Shown: in pieces, positions 39,896 to 48,935 of the stretch | Layout of the letters: each line of letters opens with the position of its first letter | Position numbering within the stretch: position 1 is the first letter of the stretch | NCBI RefSeq assembly: GCF_964340395.1 | Contig: NC_135569.1 | Coordinates: 4,691,540 to 4,755,539 of the forward strand | Origin: Glandiceps talaboti | Taxonomy: Eukaryota > Hemichordata > Enteropneusta > Spengelidae | Length of the DNA stretch: 64,000 bases | Reading direction: 5' to 3' | Translations under genes and position numbers: made by a program | Notes under the pieces: model-generated | Seen by the model: only the letters and a program-made list of their open reading frames with translations | What the model was told of the DNA's origin: nothing | Databases searched by the model: none

Positions 39896-40814
39896 TTCAA
39901 ATTGAACTAATCTCTACAGCCTTTTTATACAGGTGCTGAACCCTTTCCCATAAAAATCATAATCTGAGAAACAGAAAATGCAACTTCACCACACTTTTTT
40001 CCTTTCCAAATCCAGGGTTTTTAGACAAAAACACTTTTTACACTAACAAGTGACCAATAACGAACTTAGACTCTTTGCACCAAAACCTGACCAGATAGTA
40101 ACTTAATTCTTTGCATTACGATTTTTTTTCAGAGTAACATCTTGGTTTATTTTGGTCTTGCAATCAGTTCAACTTTTTCTTTTTGAGGATTCACTATCTA
40201 GTCCTTGTTGAGTTTGATATTTAGCGTACAGCACCAAAACTTAATCTTCTATAAACAAATCTCTGCTAAACACTTAGAAATGAATCCCTTTCCTCTCTGC
40301 TTAAAATACTTCAAGTGAAACTAAAAATGTCAACTTCACTAAACTTCTCGGTTTCAAAACATCCTTTTAAAAGTTTTATCTTTGAATGAACATTAACTTT
40401 TACCAGACATAAACATTACAGTTTAAGCCCTGCAGGTGTCGGTCGTCCAATCAAAACTATCAAGCCTCTGGGTTTTGTCAGTCTCATGGAGATGAAAATA
40501 ACCAACATTTTTTTTACGTTTGTAAATGTAATTGTCTGATGCTTCTTCCATTATGCGAATTTCACTTGTGTTGGCAACTGCAGATTGCTGTCTCTGTCTA
40601 CAAAACTGTGTTTTATTCTCCTTACTCAGTGTTCCATACTACTGGACAACACTCCTTAGTTTTGTTTATTCAATGTTTAGTTCTTGTTCATGAATTTGGT
40701 GCCTTTGTGTTCACAAACAAATACAAACCAGCATTGTATTTAGTCAATTTGACATTTGACAAATTAAGCGACTTTTTAAAGGTACAAAGTGCCTTAAGGA
40801 ACAACTTTCCCTGA

Positions 40815-41135
40815 ACATCCAAGTTTTCAAAATCTCTACAAACTTTACCAAATGAAGGTTTGTTCCTTCTCCTTTTGAAATAATAAAAAAAAAACTGGGG
40901 TTCACCATCTTGCTTTTGTGGAAATCGATGATCCCTTACCTTCCCATAGATTTGACACTGCAGTCAGCGGCCATATTGGATTCTAAATTCTATATTTTTG
41001 ATAATCGTTGTGACTTCTATTTTTTACATGTGTACAGTGAGCCCTATTTTTTCTTGACTTTAACCTTTGACCTTTCCTGACTAAATTAATAGCAAAAATT
41101 AACATTGTTTATTTCTGAAGCACATACATTTCTTT
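40815..41135 (+). repeat. Dispersed repeat family D, copy 3
   Basis: Contains CTCTACAAACTTTACCAAATG, GTTTGTTCCTTCTCCTTTTG, GCGGCCATATTGGATTCTAAA and GTTTATTTCTGAAGCACAT in the same order as the other two copies. No clear terminal repeats or target duplications, so the class is unresolved. Confidence 0.6.
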
Positions 41136-41204
41136 GTATGTTAATATTAACACTAAATGTCAAAAATATATGCAAAGTGCAACAAATATGCAAAAAATGA
41201 TTAG

Positions 41205-41521
41205 AATAGGTGGGGAGGTAGATTTTTTTTTTAATGTGTGAGTGGCTAGTTCAGGTAGTTGTGTTTTCCATTGTTTTCCATATGGTCTCTATGTCATTGG
41301 TTTCTTCTCATCAGATGTACAACCATTACAGAATAGAAGAACAGTTTTATATTGTCTTTTTAAGTTGATATCAGTTTCTGCATCCACTATTTCTCGCGAG
41401 ACATCACAATTTTCGCAACTTTATTTTATTTTTTCTTGAATACGTAAAAAAAAGTTTTGGGTCAGCAGTGAAAACTAGGTGGGTCGGATAACCAGAACCA
41501 AACCATTTTTTTGGCTGGGCC
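41205..41521 (-). mobile_element. MITE family A, copy 5 (inverted, one end missing)
   Basis: In reverse orientation this matches copies 1 and 2 over most of its length, including the CTAGGTGGGTCGGATAACC sub-terminal block and the shared interior. The end at 41521 (GGGCC) is present. The opposite end stops at AATAGGTGGGGAGGTAG without its terminal inverted repeat, so the copy is truncated by roughly 50 bp. Confidence 0.75.
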
Positions 41522-41613
41522 TAAATGGAGACAATTATCCATAATTCCACTCTATCTTAAAATCATGATCCAGCACTCCAAATTAGACTAATGACTTTAA
41601 CTAAGAGGTATAA

Positions 41614-41985
41614 GTGGAGTCATGATGGGTGAATGGTTAGCGTGACCGGCTTGGAATCTACAGGTTGCAGGTTCGAGCCCCGTCGCTGCCTGCTGTTTGT
41701 TTCTGAGTGGCTAAAGTCCTTGGGCAAGATTTGAACCACGACTGTGCCTCAGTCAACCCAGCTGTATAACTGGGGACCTGGTAGGATGTAGGTTGCAATG
41801 TGAAGGCTTTAATCCTATGCGCTTAAATGGCTGCAATGGATTGTATGCTCCCCGGGGAGTTGAGGAAGACTAAAAGGGCCGTTGTGCTGTTCTGATCCGA
41901 GCCAGGGGTAATAATTGTAAAGCGCTTTGAGCACGGAGTGGGAAAGCGCTATATAAGAAACCAACATTATTATTATTATTATTAT
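41614..41985 (+). mobile_element. tRNA-derived SINE with LINE-like 3' tail
   Basis: The 5' part is a tRNA-like RNA polymerase III promoter: A box TGGTTAGCGTG at 41634 and B box GGTTCGAGCCC at 41670-41680, at the usual spacing. A body of about 200 bp follows, then a tail segment with TTGTAAAGCGCTTTGAGCAC and GGGAAAGCGCTATATAA, ending in (ATT)n. The paired AAAGCGCT motifs in the tail could form a stem and are probably shared with a partner LINE that supplies reverse transcriptase. It is not a tRNA gene: the acceptor and anticodon arms do not fold as a complete tRNA. Intact promoter boxes suggest a fairly recent copy. Confidence 0.85.
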
Positions 41986-43354
41986 AACCTTCCTGCGAGG
42001 GATGAAAAGTTGACTATACTTTAATAGGAAGGATCTCTCTAAAGAGTTTCAATTCTTAATTTGTTTATTTTTACTATTAACACTGCTGAGTAGGAAAAAC
42101 TTTGCAATACAATCTACTCATTTGTTAGTTTAGTTGTTGAGATTAAAATTTAGGTATGGTTGGTCAGAGATTGAACTGTCTGTCTGTCTAATGTCTAGCA
42201 CTGATATCTGGTGATCCAGAGAAATATCCATCATCCCCTTCTCACGCCCCTCTTATGTGCCCCCCCCCCCCTGCTCTAGAGAAAACAATTACTCTGTACT
42301 TTTCAAACAAGATTGCCATAAATTGGTACTGACAAAACAATATATTTTCCTCTGTTGTGTTTGCAACAAATCCTCCAGCTGAGACTCCCTAAAAATTTTC
42401 TTCTAACCCCCCCCCCCCCCCTCCTCCCCTGCACTCTTCTTTATAGAAAATACCATGGTACACTCAACATCCATTTCTTTCACTTAATAAAATGGTATGA
42501 GTTGTCAATTCTCTGTAGCTCTTGATATCCACAAAGGGTCAATGTTTTTCAGAAACATCCAAACCTGTTGTGCTCACTTTTAAGTTAAACATAGAGCCAC
42601 TTAAATGGCCTTCTATTCCTTCACGGTAAAAGCCTTGGAGTCCGATCAGACAGAATAGCAGCAATTATGGCATAGAATTATTTGAGTGACTATACGCTGG
42701 AACATAAAAGGGAGTGCTATATAACATAATACCTAAATACTATGATTACCCATAATTAGAGAAAGATTGACAGTACAAAATTATACATTACACATAATTT
42801 GCAAAGAAGGTGCGATCCACAGTATAACAATCAACCAAAAGTCCTTACTATCTATGGCATTGCAATTGACCACTCCCTTAATAACTACTACTTTGCAAGC
42901 TCACAAAATTCCGGCTGCTTTTCTCCGGACATTCTATTCCATTTTCAATAGATATGACAATACTTAAACATCACTTCATTTATCCCATATCACTCAGTAT
43001 CAGTGAAATGGCCCGCATCTAATAGGAGAGGTAGATACTACAATAAAATGACCCATAGTACAAGGGGAAATACAAGATTGGATATCATTCGACAAATCTA
43101 TCTAAAAGTGAAGAAACGTGTTAGGCTCATTTTCACAAACCAAGAATAAAATGACCCACAATACAGATGGGATAATATATTGTCCAGTTCAATATCTGCT
43201 TCAGTTCTGGTAAAAATTAAACCACAATCAAAACACATTCAACTTTTCTACAACCTAAGTTCATATTACACGGGATCATGACTGAGCTCACCCAAGTAGT
43301 AAAACTGAAGCTGATATTTGGGGCCACATTCAGATTAAATTTGTCAAGCTGTAG

Positions 43355-43548
43355 ACTGTAGATTAAAAGTTTGGCCAATCACAACTAACTAATTTACTGT
43401 TTGGCCAATCACAACTAACTTAATTAAAAGTTTAGCCAATCACAACTAACTTAATTAAAAGTTTGGCCACTCACAACTAACTAATTTACTGTTTGGCCAA
43501 TCACAACTAACTTACTGTTTGGCCAATCACAACTAACTTAATTTAATT
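43355..43548. repeat. Minisatellite, TTTGGCCAATCACAACTAAC
   Basis: Six copies of GGCCAATCACAACTAACT with AATTTACTGTTT or TAATTAAAAGTT as spacer, unit about 28-34 bp. Each copy contains GCCAATCAC. Confidence 0.85.
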
Positions 43549-43804
43549 TGCTAACACCATCAACAGGGACCAGAGTCATCCTAAATGAATTCACACTAAT
43601 CTTGACTTAAACTACCCTCACGTACCTTTAACCTGGCGTGACTCTGGCTTGACTTAAACAATCACACTTGTTATTTTTAAGTTGGGTTAAGACTCAAGTT
43701 GACTCTGAGCTGGTGTCTGCTCAGACTTGTGAACCCTACGTAATCTTCAAATTTAATTCAATTTATACACTCAAACCAGACCACTCTATAGTGTGTTTTT
43801 TTTT

Positions 43805-44360
43805 ATCTATTAATCTTTCATATACAGACACCATTTCAGTGCATTAGCACTGTTCTCCCAATGGAACCTGTTGCAAGATTACGTACATAGGGGGAAAAAA
43901 GAGAAAAAAAGGGGAAAAACCAGGACAAAAAGTATGTTACAGATGCACAGTGTACTTTAAAAGATATCCACCCACATTACCAGACTAGATTCTTCAGATG
44001 TCTTTTAAACGTCAAAGAGTTCGGAGCTGATCTTACGGATAGGGGTACATTGTTCCATGGAACAGCACCACTATAGTGAAATGCCCGTTTCCCAAATTCC
44101 GTTTTAACTGTAGGGATGTATATGTTACCTTTACTGGCCTGGCTTGTGTTATGAAGATGAATTTGATTGGAAAGATTGAACATTTCAGTGAGGTAACTAG
44201 GTGCATTGCCTGTTACGGATTTGTAGACAAGTGTTGCCAGTTGGCGTTACCATCTCATTTGAGGGCTGACCCAACCCAAGTTTTCATATACCCAATCCGT
44301 ACTAGTATCACGGGAAACTTCGAGGAACAGTCGACTAGCTCGTTTATGGAGGAGCTCAAG
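43805..44360 (-). mobile_element. Degraded LINE, 3' part of the copy interrupted at 44360
   Basis: On the minus strand this encodes the C-terminal part of a LINE ORF2 of a different family from the intact element: HKRASRLFL, ENLGWVSPQMRW, then an in-frame stop, LVYKSVTGNAPSYLTEMF and HYSGAVPWNNVPLSVRS. It ends with a stop at 43977 and a 3' UTR. The 3' UTR includes a hairpin AGTGC-TAAT-GCACT near 43850, the kind of 3' stem-loop used by CR1/L2 group reverse transcriptases. The 5' side stops exactly where the intact LINE begins, and it continues at 48761. It is a dead copy with at least one stop codon. Confidence 0.85.
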
Positions 44361-44467
44361 GGATTGAGGGCGCTTTTAACGGAGTAACATTGCTTTTGCT
44401 CCGCTCCGTAAATTTCCGTAAGTTTCTCTATTTTTTTTGGAGAATTGTAAAGATTAACGAGCTAAAC

Positions 44468-45409
44468 ATGAAATGCAATGATTGTCCTGCAAGGAAGAAT
44501 GTTGAACTGTGCCAGGGAGACATTATGCTATGCCCAAAGTGCGAAAATCGGAGATTTGGGAATATCCGGACAACAACTGAAAAGTCAGGTACAGCAAAGA
44601 CGACGGCAGCCACACCCACTGTGCTACCAGGTGCATCATTAAGCAGCGCCTCTACTTCAAGGGACGAAAACGCAGGTATGGATCAAATGGCCATGGTATT
44701 GGAAGGTATCACGGAAATTAAGAATGAAGTTAGACAACTTAGAGAAACCCAAAACGAACTTGTAAAATCGGTAGATTTTATAAGTTATCAGTTCGAAACA
44801 ATGAAAAAAGATATGCAGGCATTGCAAAAATCCAATGACACCTTGCAGCAAGACAATAGACTGTTACGCAACCGAGTGTCCGTGCTGGAAACAGAACTAC
44901 ACACAATGGATCAATACAACCGTAGAATAAATCTCGAAATTGCAGGTATTCCTGAACCTAATGAAGGCAAAGAGGATACAGATACAACTGTCCACAATGT
45001 CTTGCGTAAAATAGATCCGTCAATTACCTCAAGTGATATCGACGTAACTCATCGTATAGGGGTTAAACAAAATTATGAAAATGGAGCTGATACCACACGT
45101 AACAGAAGTTCTCGGCCTATTATTGTCAAATTTACAACCAGGAAAAAGCGAAACCACATCTATGAAAACCGAAGAAAACTTCACGGACTTTCGACTAGAG
45201 ATGTCGGATACCAACAGCGGAATAACATTTTCATCAACGAAAACTTATGCAAGTCACAACGTCAACTCTTACACAAGATAAATGAGGCGAGGAAGAACGC
45301 AAAGTTTAAATATCTATGGACTATAAACGGTAACATCTATGTAAGAAAATCTCAAACTGAGCGATCAGTTTGTATCTCAAACGAAGATGAAATTAAGAAA
45401 ATTAAGTAA
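44468..45409 (+). CDS. LINE ORF1 protein (zinc-finger-like, coiled coil, FP-type C-terminal domain)
   Basis: The frame opens at 44390, but the ATG at 44468 is preferred. It gives 313 residues starting directly with a cysteine cluster, MKCNDCPARK...CQGDIMLCPKC, with Cys3, Cys6, Cys15, Cys22 and Cys25. This resembles the PHD/zinc-knuckle-like start of CR1-group ORF1 proteins. A long charged, heptad-like stretch follows (about residues 70-155: MDQMAMVLEGITEIK through RVSVLETELH), likely a trimerising coiled coil. The C-terminal part (NRRINLEIAGIP, RPIIVKF, KYLWTINGNIYVRKS) matches the RNA-binding fold seen in L1-ORF1/baculovirus-FP-like domains. The role is presumably to bind element RNA and act as a chaperone. 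No stop or frameshift. The start upstream of Met27 is less likely because those residues are hydrophobic and not typical of the family. Confidence 0.82.
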   Translation: MKCNDCPARKNVELCQGDIMLCPKCENRRFGNIRTTTEKSGTAKTTAATPTVLPGASLSSASTSRDENAGMDQMAMVLEGITEIKNEVRQLRETQNELVKSVDFISYQFETMKKDMQALQKSNDTLQQDNRLLRNRVSVLETELHTMDQYNRRINLEIAGIPEPNEGKEDTDTTVHNVLRKIDPSITSSDIDVTHRIGVKQNYENGADTTRNRSSRPIIVKFTTRKKRNHIYENRRKLHGLSTRDVGYQQRNNIFINENLCKSQRQLLHKINEARKNAKFKYLWTINGNIYVRKSQTERSVCISNEDEIKKIK

Positions 45410-45552
45410 AACTTTGGAATGCCGCATGAGTAATCCGACCAGGAATCACTGTACCGTTTGTAGTATTTTGATGTCACTTGTTACTTTATGTATTCTGATT
45501 ATCTTCCTATTGTAAACATTTATTTTTCCAGTCAAGAGTCATTTTTCGTAAC

Positions 45553-48504
45553 ATGAATATACAAAGTACGAATACTTTTAATTGTTGTAACGCTATCACA
45601 CCGTCTGAATTCAATGAGAGGTACAATTCCGTTGTTGATCATTCGTTTGCAGTTTCACATGTAAATGCTCGGTCACTGAACAGAAATTACGAAGACTTTC
45701 GTGTGATGTATGAGGATATTCTAAAAAATCGATTTAAAATTATAGGCGTGTCTGAGACATGGAGAATTAATGACCCTAGTCTTTTTTCTTTAGAGTCTTA
45801 TGTTCTTGAAGTTAATTGTCGTGAGGTCGGAAGGGGTGGTGGTGTTGCCGCTTACATTCACTCCTCTATTAATTATAAGAAATTGCCCTTCACTTTAGCC
45901 AATTCTGAGTCACTTTGGTTTGAGATTTGTGACAAAAAGCACAAATTTGTTGTAGGCATTCTGTACAGGAAACCCAATACTGTTTTTTCGGATTTTGAAA
46001 ATAGTCTTCTGGATGTACTTAATTGTATAAAGTTAGATAAAAAACATTGTATTCTCCTTGGCGATTTTAATATTGATATCTTACGTCAGGATAGTAATGT
46101 TGAAAGATTCACCACAGCAATGAATTGTCTACACTTAACACAGCTAATATCAGTTCCTACAAGGGTTACTGAAATCTCACATACTATTATTGATCATATT
46201 TATACAAATATTAGTAATTGCTCTATATATTCAGGTACGATTGCTGGTGATATATCTGACCATTTACCCATTTTTGCGATCTTTAAGGATTTGTGTTTAC
46301 AAAGTACATCCATGACAGAAAAAATCACTTGTAGAAATTACAAAATGTTTGTTGAGGCAGACTTTGTAAATGATCTCTCTGAGCAACCATGGAACGAGGT
46401 CTACTCACGCACAGATGTCGATGACGCTTATGACACTTTCTTTACAATTTTCAGTGATTGTTGTAACAAACATGCTCCTATTATTGAAAGGTCCATTAAG
46501 AGCATCAGCAAATGCAAACCATGGATCACCAAATCAATCAAAAAGTCGATTAACAAAAAACATAAATTATTTGCTAAAATGATTAATTCAAATTATGAAA
46601 TTGAGTCAGTAGATAAATATAAACGATATAGGAATGTACTGACCACAGTTCTAAGGGTTGCTAAGAGAGAATATTATGCTTCTTTGTTTCTGGAAAATCA
46701 AAATAATTCTACCAAGACATGGGAACTTATCAATAACTTAATTAATAAGAAGAAATCTAAACAGGGTACATGTTTACCAGATCAATTGACTGTCATAGCA
46801 TCTGATGAAGAGATAATGACATGTAACACTCCCCAAGAGATCGTAAACGGGTTCAATAGTTTTTTTACAAACGTAGGGCCCAACCTGGCAAGTAAAATCC
46901 AGACACCCTCTAAATCTTATTTGGAATTCCTTCCTCAGATCTCTGAGAATTCCTTTTTCTTGGAACCTACAACAGAATTTGAAGTTGCCAACTTGTTGAG
47001 AACCCTAGATACCAAAAAGGCCTCAGGCTATGATAATTTACCATCAAAACTTATTGTAATAGCTGCTAATCAAATAGCAAAACCGTTATCTTACATTTAT
47101 AACCTATCTTTTTTACAATGTAAGTTTCCCAGTGCATTAAAAGTAGCAAGGGTAGTACCTATTTATAAGAAAGGTTCAAAAACTTCACCTGGGAACTACC
47201 GCCCAATTTCAGTTTTGCCTGTTCTTAGCAAAATAATTGAAAAGATTGTGAATACTAGACTTATGGGTTTTCTCAACAAGTTTCATCTACTTTATAAACA
47301 TCAATATGGTTTTCGTGGGAAACATAGTTCAAAGCTGTCACTCGTTAATCTGGTCAGTAATTTACTTCATCAAATTGATGATGGCAATGCTACTATTGGT
47401 ATATTTATCGACTTTACAAAAGCTTTTGATACGATAAACCATAACATTTTACTCTCTAAGCTTCAACAATATGGGATACGGGGAAACCCTTTGAGGTGGT
47501 TTTCAGATTACATACACAATCGAACTCAGTTTGTTTTTGCTGATGAAGTAAACTCTGAAAAAATGTCAATCACTTGTGGGGTACCCCAGGGTTCAACACT
47601 TGGCCCAACATTGTTCTTAATCTATATTAACGATCTCCCGAATTCTTCCAGCTACTTTGATTTTCGTTTATTTGCAGATGATTCCAACTTATTTCACAGA
47701 TTTCCAGACAAGATAAGCACTATAGATCTCTCTCTTGTGAACCATCACTTCAAGAAAGTTTTACATTGGTGTGATGCAAATAAGTTGACCATTAACACAG
47801 GGAAGACAAACTACATAATATTTCATAGCAAACGTAAAATGGTTACCAAACATGGTGCACTTATAGTCAATGATCAACTTCTAAATGAGGTCGACAAAGC
47901 TTCTTTTGTCGGCATTATCATTGACAGACATTTATTATGGAAAGATCACATTGAATATGTAACGAATTGTGTTAGGAAGAAATCGGGAATGTTATTTAAA
48001 TTGAGAAATGTTGTTCCCCAACATATTTTACTGTTACTTTACAAAGCCTTTCTCCAGCCCAATATAATGTATGGTTTAGAAGTTTGGGGCAGTACATATT
48101 CGTCGTATCTACAGCCAATTATGTATATCCAGAAAATGTGTGTGCGATGTATGACTTACTCTGGGTTCAGAGACTCGTCTTCTCCTTTATTTAAAAAGCT
48201 GGGTCTTCTTAATATTTATAAACTTCATAAACTTGGTATAGGAAATTTTATTTTTGATTTGTATAACAAGAACCTTCCTCATGATTTAAGCGATTATTTC
48301 CAGGAGATCGATCATAGCCGAGACACAAGATTTAAACTTAGGCGAAATTTGGCAATTCCGAAAATACGCACAGCTGCCGGTCAATTTTCCATCAGGTTTT
48401 CAGGCACAAAATTGTGGAACAGTTTGCCAACAGAAATGAAATGTCTCACATCAAAACATCTGTTCAGGAAAGCTTTTAAAGAGTATCTACTTGACGAAAT
48501 TTAA
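45553..48504 (+). CDS. LINE ORF2 polyprotein: AP-like endonuclease plus reverse transcriptase
   Basis: This 983-residue frame carries out target-primed reverse transcription. The exonuclease-endonuclease-phosphatase domain covers about residues 32-245, with Asn38 (VNARS), Glu68 (SETW), Asp171 and Asn173 (GDFNID) and Asp236-His237 (SDH) in place as catalytic residues. The reverse transcriptase covers about residues 480-800: KKASGYDNLP, NYRPISVLP, motif A IDFTKAFD (Asp620), motif B GVPQGSTLGP (676-685) and motif C FADD (Asp709-Asp710). A C-terminal region typical of CR1/L2/Jockey elements follows (YKAFLQPNIMYGLEVWGS; GTKLWNSLP). I see no RNase H domain. All catalytic residues are intact and there is no internal stop, so the protein may be functional. 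It starts 143 bp after ORF1 in a different frame, as usual for this group. Confidence 0.95.
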   Translation: MNIQSTNTFNCCNAITPSEFNERYNSVVDHSFAVSHVNARSLNRNYEDFRVMYEDILKNRFKIIGVSETWRINDPSLFSLESYVLEVNCREVGRGGGVAAYIHSSINYKKLPFTLANSESLWFEICDKKHKFVVGILYRKPNTVFSDFENSLLDVLNCIKLDKKHCILLGDFNIDILRQDSNVERFTTAMNCLHLTQLISVPTRVTEISHTIIDHIYTNISNCSIYSGTIAGDISDHLPIFAIFKDLCLQSTSMTEKITCRNYKMFVEADFVNDLSEQPWNEVYSRTDVDDAYDTFFTIFSDCCNKHAPIIERSIKSISKCKPWITKSIKKSINKKHKLFAKMINSNYEIESVDKYKRYRNVLTTVLRVAKREYYASLFLENQNNSTKTWELINNLINKKKSKQGTCLPDQLTVIASDEEIMTCNTPQEIVNGFNSFFTNVGPNLASKIQTPSKSYLEFLPQISENSFFLEPTTEFEVANLLRTLDTKKASGYDNLPSKLIVIAANQIAKPLSYIYNLSFLQCKFPSALKVARVVPIYKKGSKTSPGNYRPISVLPVLSKIIEKIVNTRLMGFLNKFHLLYKHQYGFRGKHSSKLSLVNLVSNLLHQIDDGNATIGIFIDFTKAFDTINHNILLSKLQQYGIRGNPLRWFSDYIHNRTQFVFADEVNSEKMSITCGVPQGSTLGPTLFLIYINDLPNSSSYFDFRLFADDSNLFHRFPDKISTIDLSLVNHHFKKVLHWCDANKLTINTGKTNYIIFHSKRKMVTKHGALIVNDQLLNEVDKASFVGIIIDRHLLWKDHIEYVTNCVRKKSGMLFKLRNVVPQHILLLLYKAFLQPNIMYGLEVWGSTYSSYLQPIMYIQKMCVRCMTYSGFRDSSSPLFKKLGLLNIYKLHKLGIGNFIFDLYNKNLPHDLSDYFQEIDHSRDTRFKLRRNLAIPKIRTAAGQFSIRFSGTKLWNSLPTEMKCLTSKHLFRKAFKEYLLDEI

Positions 48505-48760
48505 ACTAGTGAATATAATACATATTCTTGCATTGTTAGCTCGTTTTTGAAATTTTCTCCCATTATATTTTTTCTTCTAGTTCTGTGTAGCCCTTATTGT
48601 TATTGATGCATATGAACTCTGAGGTGGAGCCAAACTTGATTAGCGAAAAGCTATTTTTTTGACTCCAAATTGCCAATCTGTTTATTTATTTCCTGTCATT
48701 TTGTAATTGTAACTTACTTTAAAAAATTGGCAATAAAATGAATGAATGAATGAAAAAAAG

Positions 48761-48935
48761 TGTCTTCAAATACTTTTGATTCGTATTACACCATACATTC
48801 ACAGCATAATCGAAATGGGGAAGGACTAAGGTATTGAACATCATCTTCCTACGTCCCATCGGCAAAAAGTGTCTGAATCTCTTAGTGGTCAAACTAAGAA
48901 CGTGACAACAGCTAGGAAATCTAAACACACTGTAC
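48761..48935 (-). mobile_element. Degraded LINE, 5' part of the same interrupted copy
   Basis: The minus strand encodes FRHFLPMGRRKMMF, NTLVLPHFDYAV and NVWCNTNQKYLKTL, the segment of a LINE ORF2 that comes just before the part found at 43805-44360. The reading frame breaks exactly at the 3' tail of the intact LINE. Upstream of about 48935 the similarity fades, so the copy is either 5'-truncated or too decayed to follow. The frame seems shifted before FRHFLP. It lies in the sense direction of the host gene. Confidence 0.8.

Larger units (their letters stand above)
44361..48760 (+). mobile_element. Full-length non-LTR retrotransposon (LINE, Jockey/CR1/L2-type), both ORFs open
   Basis: This 4.4-kb LINE has a short 5' UTR (from 44361), ORF1, a 143-bp spacer, ORF2 with endonuclease and reverse transcriptase, and a 3' UTR of about 230 bp ending in AATAAA and an (ATGA)n repeat followed by A's. 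The ends are set by the older minus-strand LINE it interrupts, whose sequence stops at 44360 and resumes at 48761. The only possible target duplication is AAG (44358-44360 and 48758-48760). The 3' UTR holds an inverted pair ATTGCCAAT (near 48670) and ATTGGCAAT (near 48726), which could form a 3' hairpin for reverse-transcriptase recognition. Open ORFs suggest a young insertion. It lies antisense to the host gene. The exact clade needs a phylogeny. Confidence 0.93.

Noticed and set aside
41640-41700. A tRNA gene
   Set aside because: Pol III boxes are present but the full cloverleaf is not, and the sequence continues into a SINE body and (ATT)n tail.
44076-44387. A 103-aa plus-strand frame just before the intact LINE
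   Set aside because: It is the shadow of the minus-strand degraded LINE ORF2, which has clear LINE motifs.
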